Below, in pieces: positions 16,169-26,170 of a stretch of DNA of 37,360 bases. Location of the stretch: contig CAMLLU010000058.1 in the NCBI GenBank assembly GCA_946480925.1, positions 1 to 37,360 on the forward strand, read 5' to 3'. A program made the translations under genes and the position numbers. The notes beneath the pieces are model-generated. The model saw only the letters and a list, made by a program, of their open reading frames with translations, was not told where the DNA came from and did not search any database. This DNA is from an uncultured Rivibacter sp. GTDB taxonomy: Bacteria; Pseudomonadota; Gammaproteobacteria; Burkholderiales; Burkholderiaceae. The first letter of the stretch is position 1, and each line of letters starts with the position of its first letter.

Positions 16169-17269
16169 ATGTCCGGCAGCACCCTCGGTCACCTCTTCAC
16201 CGTCACCAACTTCGGCGAATCGCATGGCCCGGCCATCGGCTGCGTGATCGACGGCTGTCCACCCGGCATGGCCTTGAGCGAGGCCGACATCCAGCCCGAG
16301 CTCGACCGCCGCCGCCCCGGCACCTCGCGCCACGTCACGCAGCGCAACGAGCCCGACGCGGTGGAGATCCTCTCCGGCGTCTACGAAGGCAAGACCACCG
16401 GCACGCCGATCTGCCTGCTCATCCGCAACACTGACCAGCGCAGCAAGGACTACGGCAACCTGCTGCAGACCTTCCGCCCCGGCCACGCCGACTACACCTA
16501 CTGGCACAAGTACGGCATCCGCGACCCGCGCGGCGGTGGCCGTTCGTCGGCCCGGCTCACCGCGCCGATGGTGGGCGCAGGCGCCATTGCCAGGAAGTGG
16601 CTGCGCGAGCAGTACGGCACCACCTTCCGCGGCTGCATGACGCAGCTGGGCGAAATCGCCATCCCGTTCGAAGGGTGGGAACACGTGCCCGACAACCCGT
16701 TCTTCGCGGCCAACGCCAGCAAGGTCGCTGAACTCGAGGCCTACATGGACGCACTGCGCAAGGCCGGCGATTCGGTCGGTGCGCGCATCCAGGTCGAAGC
16801 CGTCAACGTGCCGGTGGGCCTGGGCGAGCCGCTGTTCGACAAGCTCGATGCCGACATTGCCCACGCGATGATGGGCATCAATGCCGTCAAGGGCGTGGAG
16901 ATCGGCGCCGGATTCGCCTGCGTGTCGCAAAAGGGCACGCAACATGGCGACGAACTCACGCCCGGCGGCTTTCTCACCAACAACGCCGGCGGCGTGCTGG
17001 GCGGCATCAGCACCGGGCAGGACATCACCGTGTCCATCGCCATCAAGCCGACGAGCTCGATCCGCACGCCGCGGCAGTCGATCGACCTGGAAGGCAACCC
17101 GACCAGCGTGGAGACCCACGGCCGCCATGACCCGTGCGTCGGCATCCGCGCCACGCCGATCGCCGAGGCGATGCTGGCGCTGGTGCTGATGGACCATGCG
17201 CTGCGCCACCGTGCGCAGAACGGCGACGTGCACGTGGCCACGCCGCGCATCGCCGGTCCGAAGGCCTGA
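16169..17269 (+). CDS. aroC: Chorismate synthase
   Basis: This 366-residue enzyme makes chorismate from 5-enolpyruvylshikimate 3-phosphate, the last common step of aromatic amino acid, folate and quinone synthesis. It requires reduced FMN. Family signatures are complete: [18 protein letters not shown] near the start, [30 protein letters not shown] in the middle, and [17 protein letters not shown] with the final [17 protein letters not shown]. The length matches E. coli AroC (361). The start at 16169 ([20 protein letters not shown]) is standard. It stands in its own transcription unit or with the downstream aldo/keto reductase, 150 bp on. Confidence 0.98.
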   Translation: MSGSTLGHLFTVTNFGESHGPAIGCVIDGCPPGMALSEADIQPELDRRRPGTSRHVTQRNEPDAVEILSGVYEGKTTGTPICLLIRNTDQRSKDYGNLLQTFRPGHADYTYWHKYGIRDPRGGGRSSARLTAPMVGAGAIARKWLREQYGTTFRGCMTQLGEIAIPFEGWEHVPDNPFFAANASKVAELEAYMDALRKAGDSVGARIQVEAVNVPVGLGEPLFDKLDADIAHAMMGINAVKGVEIGAGFACVSQKGTQHGDELTPGGFLTNNAGGVLGGISTGQDITVSIAIKPTSSIRTPRQSIDLEGNPTSVETHGRHDPCVGIRATPIAEAMLALVLMDHALRHRAQNGDVHVATPRIAGPKA

Positions 17270-17376
17270 GCTTTCAAAGCCCCGGCCCGGCAAGGCCGTT
17301 GCGGCCGGCGTAGGCTGCGCAGCTCTTGAAGCTGCCGTCCCAGGACCGGGCTGTGCCCGGCCCGCCCCCGCAGGGG

Positions 17377-17407
17377 AAGGAAACACGGGGCGGCCCTATG
17401 TTTCCTT
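17377..17407 (+). terminator. Inverted repeat just before the aldo/keto reductase RBS
   Basis: AAGGAAACA (17377-17385) and TGTTTCCTT (17399-17407) form a 9-bp perfect stem with a 13-nt loop, directly abutting the AGGAG ribosome binding site at 17408-17412. It may terminate aroC transcripts or modulate translation of the next gene. There is no T-run. Confidence 0.4.
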
Positions 17408-17419
17408 AGGAGCTGCACG

Positions 17420-18436
<1,017 letters not shown>

Positions 18437-18452
18437 AGTCTGTGACGACGTG

Positions 18453-18496
18453 CCGTGGAACCTCGCGGACCGACGTTTCGTCCTGAGGTTCCACGG
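18453..18496 (+). terminator. Long perfect inverted repeat between the aldo/keto reductase and RND genes
   Basis: CCGTGGAACCTC (18453-18464) and GAGGTTCCACGG (18485-18496) are exact 12-bp inverted repeats around a 20-nt loop that can itself fold (GACG-TTT-CGTC). The stem begins 17 bp after the reductase stop. It may be a terminator without a strong T-tract or a dispersed repeat element. Confidence 0.5.
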
Positions 18497-18570
18497 TTCG
18501 CTCCTCCCAAACTGCAATCCGTCGCAATAGGGAGAGCCAGGCGGGAAGTGCACTCCTACACTGCCGGCCC

Positions 18571-19764
18571 ATGAACACGTCGATACAGTCTGTGGCCCCC
18601 GCTCACAAGGCGCGGCGCCGGATGTGGGTGGGAGGCGCGATCGGCCTCCTTGTCGTGGCCGGCCTCGCGCTGACGCTGGTGCCCCGCCTGGGCAACGGCT
18701 CGAAAGGTGCCCCCAAGGACAAGGAAGCCCCGTCGCTGGAGTTCACGCTGTCCGAGGTGGTGAAGCCCACCCTTGCCAGCCTGCCGCAGCTCATCGAGTT
18801 CTCCGGGCCGCTGGTGGCGCCGAGTACGGCAGTGGTGCGGGCCAAGTCGGCGGGCACGCTGCTGTCGCTGCGGGTAGCCGAGGGCCAGCGCGTCAAGGCG
18901 GGCCAGCCGCTGGGCGAGATCGACCTCGCCGATCTGCAAAGCCGGGTGGCCGACCGTGCTGCGGCGGTGGAGTCGGCGCAGGTGGCCCTGGCCGATGCCG
19001 AGCGCCAGCACGCGGCCAACGTGGGGCTCGCGAGCCAGAACTTCATTTCGCCGACGGCGCTGCAGTCGTCACAAGCCAGGCTCGATGCCGCCCGCGCGCA
19101 GCTGAAGTCGGCGCAGGCCCAGCTCGCGACGTCGCACGTGGGCATGCGCGAGGCGGCGCTGGTGGCGCCCATTGCCGGCATCGTGGGCAAGCGCCACGTG
19201 GTGCCGGGCGAAAAGGTGAGCGCCGAGCAGCAGCTCTTCACCGTGGTGGATCTGTCCACGCTCGAAGTGGCCGGCACGGTCGGCACGCACGAGGTCTCGG
19301 CGCTGAAGGCCGGCATGACGGTGCAGGTGCGCGTCGAAGGCGACTCGCAGGCCTACGAAGGGCGTCTCGATCGCATCGCTCCCGCGGCCGAGGCCGGCAC
19401 GCGCGCCATCGGCGTGGTGGTGGTGCTCGACAACAGGAAGGAGCAGCTGCGCGCCGGGCAGTACGCCATGGCCAAGGTGGTGGTGCCCGACCCGGCCGAG
19501 CGGCTGGTGCTGCCGTCCAGCGCCATCGGCAGCACGGCAGGGCAAGACCACGTGTGGACCATCGAGAACGGCGCGCTGCTGCGGCGCGCGGTGACCACGG
19601 GGCGGCGTGACGAAGCCAACGGCCGCGTCGAAGTGCTCAAGGGCCTGACGCCCGACGTGGTGGTGCTGGCCGCGCGCTTCGACAACCTGCGCGAAGGCAG
19701 CAAGGCGGTGGTGTCCCGCGCGGTGCCGGTGGCTTCGGCTCCCGCGTCGTCGAACCTGAAGTAA
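18571..19764 (+). CDS. RND efflux periplasmic adaptor (membrane fusion protein)
   Basis: This 397-residue adaptor links an inner-membrane RND pump to an outer-membrane channel. Residues about 12-28 form one N-terminal membrane anchor or uncleaved signal. The lipoyl/barrel-sandwich segment follows (VRAKSAGTLLSLRVAEGQRVKAGQPLGEID), then an Ala/Gln-rich alpha-hairpin coiled coil (about 125-195), the second lipoyl half (LVAPIAGIVGKRHVVPGEKV) and the beta-barrel and membrane-proximal domains. The gene lies 15 bp before the pump gene with an AAGGAGG ribosome binding site between them, so they are co-expressed. No outer-membrane factor gene is adjacent. The exported substrate is unknown. Confidence 0.94.
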   Translation: MNTSIQSVAPAHKARRRMWVGGAIGLLVVAGLALTLVPRLGNGSKGAPKDKEAPSLEFTLSEVVKPTLASLPQLIEFSGPLVAPSTAVVRAKSAGTLLSLRVAEGQRVKAGQPLGEIDLADLQSRVADRAAAVESAQVALADAERQHAANVGLASQNFISPTALQSSQARLDAARAQLKSAQAQLATSHVGMREAALVAPIAGIVGKRHVVPGEKVSAEQQLFTVVDLSTLEVAGTVGTHEVSALKAGMTVQVRVEGDSQAYEGRLDRIAPAAEAGTRAIGVVVVLDNRKEQLRAGQYAMAKVVVPDPAERLVLPSSAIGSTAGQDHVWTIENGALLRRAVTTGRRDEANGRVEVLKGLTPDVVVLAARFDNLREGSKAVVSRAVPVASAPASSNLK

Positions 19765-19779
19765 GCAAGGAGGCGCACC

Positions 19780-22700
19780 ATGTGGATGACGCGCGTCTCC
19801 ATCAGCAACCCCGTGTTCGCCACCATGGTGATGGTGGCGCTGTGCGTGCTGGGCCTGTTCGCCTACATGCGGCTGGGCGTCGAGCAGATGCCCGACGTGA
19901 CGCCGCCGATCGCCTTCGTCGACGTGGCCTACCCGGGTGCTTCGCCCGAGGCGGTGGAGCGCGAGGTCACCAAGCGCATCGAGGAAACGCTCAACAGCAT
20001 CGCGGGCGTCAAGCGCATCACCTCGCGCAGCTTCGAGGGCCGCAGCCAGACGCAGGTGGAGTTCACGCTCAATGCCGACATGAGCCGCGCGATGCAGGAC
20101 CTGCGCGACAAGCTCGGCGTGGTGCAGTCCGCCCTGCCGCGCGACGCCAAGATCCCCACCGTGCAGCGCTTCGACAACGAGAACTCGCAGCCCACCGTGG
20201 TGATGGCGCTCGTCTCGAAGACGCGCAGCGCGCGCGAGCTGTCCATCATGGGCGACCAGAACGTGGGCAAGCGGCTGCAACGCGTGGAAGGCGTGGCGCG
20301 GGTGGACATTGCCGGCCTGGCGCTGCGCGAGGTGCGCATCGACCTCGACGCGTCGCGGCTGCGGTCGTACGGCATCACGCCAGCGGAGATCAGCACCGCG
20401 CTGGCGCAGGCCAACAGCGACCAGCCCGTGGGCCTGCTGTCCGACCCGCGGCAGGACGCGATTCTTCGAGTCGAAGGGCGGGTGCGCGATCCGCGCGATT
20501 TCGTCGACGTGGTGGTGGGCCGGCGCGGCAACTTTCCCGTCACGCTGGGCGACCTCGGCACGCTGGTCGAGCGCGAACGCGAGGCGGAGTCGATCGCCCG
20601 TATCAACGGCCAGCGCGCCATCAGCTTCAACGTCTTCAAGCAGCAGGACGCCAACATCGTGGCCACCGGCGAGGCGGTGAAGGCGGCGATGGAAGAGATC
20701 CGCAAGACGCTGCCGGGTGACGTCGAGCTGCGGCTGATCTTCGCGTCGAGCGACTTCGTGAAAGGCTCGCTCAAGGGGCTGCAGCACACGCTCATCGAAG
20801 GCGCGCTGCTCACGGTGGCCATCGTGTTCCTGTTCCTGCATTCGTGGCGCAGCACCATCATCACCGGGCTCACGCTGCCCATCGCGGTGATCTCGAGCTT
20901 CATCGCCGTCTATGCCTTCGGCTTCACGCTGAACTTCATGACGATGATGGCGCTCTCGCTGTGCATCGGCCTGCTGATCGACGACGCCATCGTGGTGCGC
21001 GAGAACATCGTGCGGCACGTGGCCATGGGCAAGGATCACCACACCGCCGCGCTCGAAGGCACCGACGAGATCGGCCTCGCGGTGATGGCCACCACATTCG
21101 CCATCTGCGCGGTGTTCGTGCCGGTCGCCTTCATGGGCGGCATCGTCGGCAAGTTCTTCTATCCGTTCGGCATCACCGTCGCAGTGGCGGTGCTGGTGAG
21201 CCTGTTCGTGAGCTTTACGCTCGACCCCATGCTGTCGAGCGTCTGGAAGGACCCGCCCAACGCGAGGCTGAAGTCCTTGCCGGTGATCGGCCATGCCATC
21301 CGCGCCACCGACTGGTCGATGGACGTGCTGCATGCGGCCTATGAACGCCTCATCCGCTGGGCTTTCAGTGCACGGCGCTATTGGTTCCCGCTGCCGGCCT
21401 ATGCGCGCCCGTTTGGCGCCAGCGGCGAGCTCGATGCCTCTCGGCCGCGCCGCCTGCGCTGGGCCAGCATCACGCCGCGCGCGATCATCCTGCTCGCCGG
21501 CGCGGCGAGCTTCGTCGTGGCGCTGATGCTCGCGCCGCTGGTGGGCAGCGAGTTCGTGCCGGAGACCGACCAGGGCTTCACGCAGCTGTCGTTGCGCATG
21601 GCCGTGGGTTCGAGCCTCGATCGCAGCGATGCCAAGGTGCGCCAGGTCGAGGAGATCGTCGCGTCCTTCCCTGAGGTGCGCAACGTCTCCACCAACGTGG
21701 GCGGGCAGGGCAACGGTTTCGCGGTGGGCCGCGCGCAGGCCACGCTGAACATCGGGCTGGTCGAACGCCGCGAGCGCACCCGTTCGCAGAAGCAGGTGGA
21801 AGACGCGATCCGCGAGCAGATCGCCAGGATCCCCGGCATCGAGGTGCAGGTGGGCTTCAACCGGCCCATCTACGTGGCCATCCTGGGCAACGACCCCGAA
21901 GGCCTGATCCGCATCGCCAACGAGTTTGCCGACAAGGTGAAGCAGATCCCGGGCATCGTGGACGTGGACCTGTCGGCCAAGCCCGGCCTGCCGGCCTACG
22001 CGGTGCGGCTCAAGCCCGGTGCGGTGCGCGAGCTGGGCCTCACGCCCACGCAGCTGGCGTCTTCACTGCGTGCCTATGTGAACGGTGAGGTCGCCACCTA
22101 CTGGACCACGCCGGATGGCGAACAGGTCGAAGTGCTGCTGCGGCTGCCCGAGGTGCAGCGCGAGCGCGTCGAGCAGATGCGCCTGCTGCCGGTGGCCTTC
22201 TCGCGCGACGGCACACCCATCGCGCTGGAGACGGTGGCGAGCATCGAGCCGGTGAAGAACCCCGACGTGATCCGCCGCCAGAACCTGCAGCGCCGCGAAG
22301 CCATCTTCGCCGGCGTGCAGGGCCGCCCGGCCGGTGACGTGGGCGCCGACGTGCAGAAGCTGGTGAAGGAGACCAGCCTGCCACCCGGCTACAGCTTCGA
22401 CGTCGGCGGCGACACGCAACAGCAGCAGGAGGCCATGCGCGGCATGGTGGGCGCGATGCTGCTGGCGGTGATCTTCATCTACATCGTGCTGGCCAGCCAG
22501 TTCGGCAGCTTCCTGCAGCCGGTGGCCATCATGGCTTCGCTGCCGCTGTCGCTCATCGGCGTGATGCTCGCGCTGCTGTTCTGGCGTTCCACGCTCAACA
22601 TCTTCTCGATGATCGGCCTGGTGATGTTGATGGGCCTGGTGACCAAGAACGCCATCCTGCTGGTGGACTTTGCCAACCACATGCGCCGCGCGGGCCTCAG

Positions 22701-22998
22701 CATGGCCGACGCGGTGCTGCAGGCGGGGCTGGTGCGCATGCGCCCCATCATGATGACCACTGCGGCCATGGTGTTCGGCATGCTGCCGCTGGCCCTGGCA
22801 CTCAACGACGGCGGCGAGATCCAGGCGCCGATGGGGCGAGCGATCATCGGCGGCGTGATCACCTCGACGCTGCTAACGCTGGTGGTCGTGCCGGTGCTGT
22901 ATTCGTACGTGGCGCGTGACCGTCGCAAGACGGCGGGTGCCACTGCGCCAGTCGGCGGTTCCAGCGCGCAGCCGGGTGACCCCGCGCTGGCCGAGTGA
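19780..22998 (+). CDS. RND family efflux transporter permease
   Basis: This 1072-residue proton-driven pump has the AcrB-type layout: TM1 at residues 11-30, a large periplasmic loop, TM2-6, a cytoplasmic linker, TM7, a second periplasmic loop and TM8-12. The proton relay is intact: Asp401-Asp402 in TM4 ([12 protein letters not shown]) and Lys956 in TM10 ([14 protein letters not shown]). Motifs such as [17 protein letters not shown] near the N-terminus fit the HAE1 (hydrophobic/amphiphilic) branch over heavy-metal pumps, which lack the tandem Asp. The linker between TM6 and TM7 (residues about 505-565) looks longer than usual and is rich in aromatic, Pro and Arg residues. Its specificity is unknown. 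Confidence 0.96.
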   Translation: MWMTRVSISNPVFATMVMVALCVLGLFAYMRLGVEQMPDVTPPIAFVDVAYPGASPEAVEREVTKRIEETLNSIAGVKRITSRSFEGRSQTQVEFTLNADMSRAMQDLRDKLGVVQSALPRDAKIPTVQRFDNENSQPTVVMALVSKTRSARELSIMGDQNVGKRLQRVEGVARVDIAGLALREVRIDLDASRLRSYGITPAEISTALAQANSDQPVGLLSDPRQDAILRVEGRVRDPRDFVDVVVGRRGNFPVTLGDLGTLVEREREAESIARINGQRAISFNVFKQQDANIVATGEAVKAAMEEIRKTLPGDVELRLIFASSDFVKGSLKGLQHTLIEGALLTVAIVFLFLHSWRSTIITGLTLPIAVISSFIAVYAFGFTLNFMTMMALSLCIGLLIDDAIVVRENIVRHVAMGKDHHTAALEGTDEIGLAVMATTFAICAVFVPVAFMGGIVGKFFYPFGITVAVAVLVSLFVSFTLDPMLSSVWKDPPNARLKSLPVIGHAIRATDWSMDVLHAAYERLIRWAFSARRYWFPLPAYARPFGASGELDASRPRRLRWASITPRAIILLAGAASFVVALMLAPLVGSEFVPETDQGFTQLSLRMAVGSSLDRSDAKVRQVEEIVASFPEVRNVSTNVGGQGNGFAVGRAQATLNIGLVERRERTRSQKQVEDAIREQIARIPGIEVQVGFNRPIYVAILGNDPEGLIRIANEFADKVKQIPGIVDVDLSAKPGLPAYAVRLKPGAVRELGLTPTQLASSLRAYVNGEVATYWTTPDGEQVEVLLRLPEVQRERVEQMRLLPVAFSRDGTPIALETVASIEPVKNPDVIRRQNLQRREAIFAGVQGRPAGDVGADVQKLVKETSLPPGYSFDVGGDTQQQQEAMRGMVGAMLLAVIFIYIVLASQFGSFLQPVAIMASLPLSLIGVMLALLFWRSTLNIFSMIGLVMLMGLVTKNAILLVDFANHMRRAGLSMADAVLQAGLVRMRPIMMTTAAMVFGMLPLALALNDGGEIQAPMGRAIIGGVITSTLLTLVVVPVLYSYVARDRRKTAGATAPVGGSSAQPGDPALAE

Positions 22999-23035
22999 AT
23001 GGTGCAGGCGCGGCGGCCGGTTCACCGAAGTGCTT

Positions 23036-23776
23036 TCAATGCACCGACCGCGACGTGCGGCCGCCTTCGGCCTCGTCGCGTGATGCCAAGCCCGACGACC
23101 ACGCGAACCAGTCCTTCCACGCCGTGTTCGCCAGCGTCATGGCTTCGCGTGCGGCTTCCTGCGTGGGCCACAGCATCGGGCTGGCGATGAGAGGGTTGAC
23201 CACGTGGTCGACGCTGGCCTCGATCTCCTCTGCAGCCCCCGGCGCATCGGTCTGCGCCAGGTGGCTCCATTGCATCGCCGAACCCCAGAAGCTGCTCTGC
23301 AGGCGGCTCAGGGCCTCGGTGCCACGGGTGAAGCTCTCGAGCGTGGCGGACGTGGTCACCTCGCTCAAGCGGGTCCAGTAGTTGACGGCACCTTGCATGT
23401 CTTCGCGCACCAGCGCCAGGTGCAGGCCGACGACGTCGTTCAGGTTGCCGGTGGAGTCGATCTGCCCGGCCACCTGCTCGTGCGTCGCCTGGGCCCTGTG
23501 GTTGGCCTCGAGCTGCGCTTCGCGCAGCGCTTGCGCGCCCTTGAGCAGGGACTGCGCCGCATTCACTTCCGCGGCCAGCTCGGCCTTGGCCAGCTGCAGC
23601 CAGGCGGCCCAGGCGTTGTGCAATGCGGTGGTGGGTGCATTGACTGCCTGGCTCACCAGCGACGGCATTGCTTCTGCTGCGGCTGTGGCGGCGGTTTCGC
23701 TTGCGGTGCGGGCGCGTGTTTCGGCAGCGTTGCCTGCGTTGGAGTTGCCGCTCGTGCGGCGAGAACGGGTGGCCAT
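23036..23776 (-). CDS. Phasin-like protein (tentative)
   Basis: This 246-residue soluble protein is rich in Ala, Gln and Glu and predicted to be mostly amphipathic helix. An N-terminal basic, Thr/Ser/Ala-rich segment (MATRSRRTSGNSN) is followed by long helices with heptad-like spacing (AWLQLAKAELAAEVNAAQSLL; ALSRLQSSFWGSAMQW). Length and composition resemble phasins, which coat polyhydroxyalkanoate granules, but no diagnostic motif confirms it. The start at 23776 has a GGAGA ribosome binding site; an upstream in-frame extension to 23890 is rejected because it covers the predicted promoter. It is convergent with the RND pump (37 bp apart) and downstream of the LacI-type gene. Another possibility is a generic coiled-coil protein. 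Confidence 0.7.
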   Translation of the reverse strand: MATRSRRTSGNSNAGNAAETRARTASETAATAAAEAMPSLVSQAVNAPTTALHNAWAAWLQLAKAELAAEVNAAQSLLKGAQALREAQLEANHRAQATHEQVAGQIDSTGNLNDVVGLHLALVREDMQGAVNYWTRLSEVTTSATLESFTRGTEALSRLQSSFWGSAMQWSHLAQTDAPGAAEEIEASVDHVVNPLIASPMLWPTQEAAREAMTLANTAWKDWFAWSSGLASRDEAEGGRTSRSVH

Positions 23777-23811
23777 GCTCGGTTCTCCGGAAATGAGGGT
23801 GTAGTAGCCCA

Positions 23812-23833
23812 CCCGCACGCTGATCGGTGCGGG
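23812..23833 (-). promoter_or_regulatory. Hairpin in the leader of the phasin-like gene
   Basis: CCCGCAC (23812-23818) and GTGCGGG (23827-23833) form a 7-bp perfect stem with an 8-nt loop, 35 bp upstream of the start codon. The role is unknown; it could be an operator or an RNA stem. Confidence 0.3.
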
Positions 23834-23857
23834 CGCAAATGACGACAGCGGATCGTC

Positions 23858-23886
23858 ACCATAGGCCTTGCACGCGCCCGCTACAA
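23858..23886 (-). promoter_or_regulatory. Possible promoter of the phasin-like gene
   Basis: On the minus strand TTGTAG (-35 position, weak) and TATGGT (-10 position, four of six) are separated by exactly 17 bp, about 80 bp before the start codon. This is only suggestive. Confidence 0.3.
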
Positions 23887-23930
23887 GCATCTTTAGCTGC
23901 CTGTTACGGTGTTTTTTGTGCAGCCGAAGC

Positions 23931-24989
23931 TCAGCTGCTGGCGCGCACCACCACCTCGTAGCCCAGCCGCACGCTCGACGCGGGCGGCGTCTCGCCGCGC
24001 ATCAGCCTGAGCAGCATCTGCGCGCCGGCTTCGCCCACTTCGAAACGCGGCGTGTGCACGGTGGTCAGCGGCGGCAGCATCTGGTCGCTGCCGGCCAGGT
24101 CGTTGAAGCCCACCACCGCCAGCTGCTCGGGCACCTTCACCCCAAGGCGGTGCGCGGCGAGCAGTCCGCCTTGTGCAAGGTCGTCGTTGCAGAAGAACAC
24201 GGCGTCGAGGTCCTTGCGCGTCTTCAGCAGCTCGCCCAGCAGATGCGCGCCCAGCGCGATGGATGAACGCTCCGGGCTCAGCAGCTCGAGCCGTGCGTCG
24301 TACAGGCCGGCCGAGCGCAGGGCGCGGCGGTAGCCTTCGGCGCGCTGCAGCGTGCGCGGGTCGAGCTGCGCGGCCACGAAGGCGATGCGCTTGCGGCCGC
24401 GCGCGAGCAGGTGCTCGGTGATTGCCGCACCGGCCTCGTTCTGCGAAAAGCCCACGCAGTAGACGCCGGGTGCGTCGGTGGTTTCCATCAGGTGCACGCA
24501 GGGCAGGCCGCTGGCGGCGATGAGCTGGCGGCTCGCTTCGGTGCGGTCGAACCCGGTGACGAGCAGGCCGGCGGGGCGGTGCGTGAGGTAGCTGCGCAGC
24601 AGCTGCTCTTCTTCCTGCGGGTCGTAGTGGGTCACGCCGATGAGCGTCTGGTAGCCGGCCGGGAACAGCGTGCGGTGCACGGCCTCGAGCAGGTCGACGA
24701 ACAGCGTGTTCGACAGCATGGGCACCAGCACGGCCACCTGCGTGCTGCGCGACGAGGCCAGTGCGCGCGCGGCTGGGTCGGGCACGTAGCCCAGCTGTGC
24801 GACGGCCGCCTTGACGCGCTCCACCAGCTCCGGCGCCACGCTGGAAAGCCCGCGCAGCGCGCGCGACGCCGTGATGGGGCTTACTCCGGCGGCGGTGGCC
24901 ACGTCCTGCAAGGTGACGCGGCCGCTGGAACGGCGGCGTCGCGTGGGGGCATCAGGTGGAGAAGGAGGCGGCGCGGCCGAAATCGTCAT
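23931..24989 (-). CDS. LacI/GntR-type repressor, probable gluconate regulator
   Basis: This 352-residue LacI-family regulator has an N-terminal helix-turn-helix and hinge at about residues 24-80 (VTLQDVATAAGVSPITASRALRG through GYVPDPAARALAS). The sugar-binding periplasmic-protein-like core follows (VAVLVPMLSNTLFVDLLEAV; VFFCNDDLAQGGLLAAHRLG; AVVGFNDL). The sequence is closest in feel to GntR-type members. It is divergent from gntK, and the 167-bp gap holds two TAGCGCT-centred palindromes, one on each side, which fits joint control and autoregulation with gluconate or a phosphorylated derivative as inducer. A proline/arginine-rich tail precedes the DNA-binding domain. The gluconate role is inferred from neighbours. 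Confidence 0.92.
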   Translation of the reverse strand: MTISAAPPPSPPDAPTRRRRSSGRVTLQDVATAAGVSPITASRALRGLSSVAPELVERVKAAVAQLGYVPDPAARALASSRSTQVAVLVPMLSNTLFVDLLEAVHRTLFPAGYQTLIGVTHYDPQEEEQLLRSYLTHRPAGLLVTGFDRTEASRQLIAASGLPCVHLMETTDAPGVYCVGFSQNEAGAAITEHLLARGRKRIAFVAAQLDPRTLQRAEGYRRALRSAGLYDARLELLSPERSSIALGAHLLGELLKTRKDLDAVFFCNDDLAQGGLLAAHRLGVKVPEQLAVVGFNDLAGSDQMLPPLTTVHTPRFEVGEAGAQMLLRLMRGETPPASSVRLGYEVVVRASS

Positions 24990-25028
24990 ACGGGAAATCC
25001 CTCAAGCTTTCGGCTCGAGTATGGCCTA

Positions 25029-25042
25029 GGATAGCGCTACCC
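25029..25042. promoter_or_regulatory. TAGCGCTA operator proximal to the LacI-type gene
   Basis: An 8-bp perfect palindrome TAGCGCTA (25032-25039) is flanked by GG and CC after one mismatched pair, 43 bp upstream of the regulator start. It shares its core with the site at 25118-25135; the two centres are 91 bp apart. This is a likely autoregulatory operator. Confidence 0.5.
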
Positions 25043-25117
25043 AAGCATAGGGAGAAGCCCCATAGCCGCAGTGCGCACCAATGCTAGCGCCATGGCCGGG
25101 GCAAATTTTTTCAGAGT

Positions 25118-25135
25118 AAAGATAGCGCTGTCTTT
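25118..25135. promoter_or_regulatory. AAAGATAGCGCTGTCTTT operator upstream of gntK
   Basis: This 18-bp palindrome has a single mismatched pair and is centred on AGCGCT, 21 bp before the gntK start. From memory it resembles the AAG-N-TAGCGCT element reported for Pseudomonas GntR; I could not check this. Its place close to the start codon would suit repression of gntK and the TRAP genes. Confidence 0.6.
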
Positions 25136-25156
25136 TGGTGGGAACCAGGTGAACCG

Positions 25157-25666
25157 ATGAAGCAGATCGTTGTCATGGGAGTGGCCGGTTGCGGCAAGTC
25201 CAGCGTGGGCCGGGCCGTGGCGCAGGTGCTGGGCTGGCAACTCGTCGAAGGAGACGATCACCACCCCGAGGCCAACCAGGCCAAGATGCGCGCCGGTACG
25301 CCGCTCACCGATGAAGACCGGGCCGGCTGGCTCGACACGCTGGGCCGCCTGCTCGCGCAGCCGCGCGGCCAGGGAGGTGTGGTGCTCACTTGCTCGGCAT
25401 TGAAGAAGCGCTACCGTGACCAGCTGCGTCAGCACGCGCCCGGCGTGCACTTCGTGTGGCTGCGCATCGATGAAGACACGGCGCTGGCGCGAGTGACGCG
25501 GCGTGCGTCCGAGCACTTGTTCCCGCCCAGCCTGGTGAAGAGCCAGTTTGCGACGCTGGAGCCGCCGCTCGGCGAAGCGGGTGCGCTCACGGTCGATGCG
25601 ACCGATGCGATCCAGGCGATCACCGGGCGTGTGGTCGCCTGGGTGAAGCAGGAGACGAAGCAATGA
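25157..25666 (+). CDS. gntK: Gluconokinase
   Basis: This 169-residue P-loop kinase phosphorylates D-gluconate to 6-phosphogluconate, feeding the Entner-Doudoroff or pentose phosphate route. The Walker A motif GVAGCGKSS lies at residues 8-16, followed by the family blocks LVEGDDHHPEANQAKMRAGTPLTDEDR and the TCSALKKRYRDQLR segment, with RASEHLFPPSLVKSQFATLEPP near the end. The length fits the family (about 170-175). The stop overlaps the start of dctQ in an ATGA quartet, which binds it to the transporter operon. It is divergent from the LacI-type regulator. Confidence 0.96.
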   Translation: MKQIVVMGVAGCGKSSVGRAVAQVLGWQLVEGDDHHPEANQAKMRAGTPLTDEDRAGWLDTLGRLLAQPRGQGGVVLTCSALKKRYRDQLRQHAPGVHFVWLRIDEDTALARVTRRASEHLFPPSLVKSQFATLEPPLGEAGALTVDATDAIQAITGRVVAWVKQETKQ

Positions 25667-26169
25667 ATGTCAATGGAGCAGGCGCCCGCCCAGGCTGGCT
25701 CACCCGCATCACCGAAGCGCTGATGGCGCTCTCGCTGGCCGGCATGGTGGTGGCGGTGTTCGTGAACGTTGTGCTGCGTTACGGCTTCCACACCGGCATC
25801 GTGTTCTACGAAGAGCTGTCGCGGCTGCTGTTCGTATGGCTGGTGTGTGTGGGCGCGGTGCTGGCCAGCGCCGAAGGCAAGCACCTCGGCTTCGACATGC
25901 TGACTTCGCGCCTCAAGGGCCTGCCTGCCACGCTGTGCTGGTGGGCGAGCCAGGCGATGGTGGTGTTCGTGTTGCTGCTCGTGCTCAAGGGCTCGTGGGA
26001 ACAGGTGAAGGCGGGGCTCGGCAGCTTCAGCACGGTGATGGGCTACCCGCTCGCGCTGGCCGCGGCCTCCACGCTGGTGATGGCGGTGGGCATGCTGGCC
26101 ATCCTGGTGCTCGAGCTGGTGCGCGGCAAGCCCGTCGAGCACCACGACACAGACGTTGGGGTCGAGTGA
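25663..26169 (+). CDS. TRAP transporter small membrane subunit (DctQ type)
   Basis: This 168-residue protein has four hydrophobic helices and the DctQ signature FYEELSRLLFVWLVCVGAVLASAEGKHLGFD. With the large DctM subunit it forms the sodium- or proton-driven membrane part of a TRAP transporter for organic acids. It overlaps the gntK stop by 4 bp and ends one base before the ATG of dctM. Coupling to gluconokinase makes gluconate or a similar sugar acid the likely substrate, by inference. Confidence 0.92.
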   Translation: MNVNGAGARPGWLTRITEALMALSLAGMVVAVFVNVVLRYGFHTGIVFYEELSRLLFVWLVCVGAVLASAEGKHLGFDMLTSRLKGLPATLCWWASQAMVVFVLLLVLKGSWEQVKAGLGSFSTVMGYPLALAAASTLVMAVGMLAILVLELVRGKPVEHHDTDVGVE

Positions 26170-26170
26170 A

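Noticed and set aside
19069..21333. 754-codon antisense frame opposite the RND genes
   Set aside because: It is a shadow of the adaptor and pump genes with biased His/Arg/Gln composition and no domain.
23890..23930. Run of six T near the end of the LacI-type gene as an intrinsic terminator
   Set aside because: The T-run is on the wrong strand and side of the nearby CAGC/GCTG stem for either gene.
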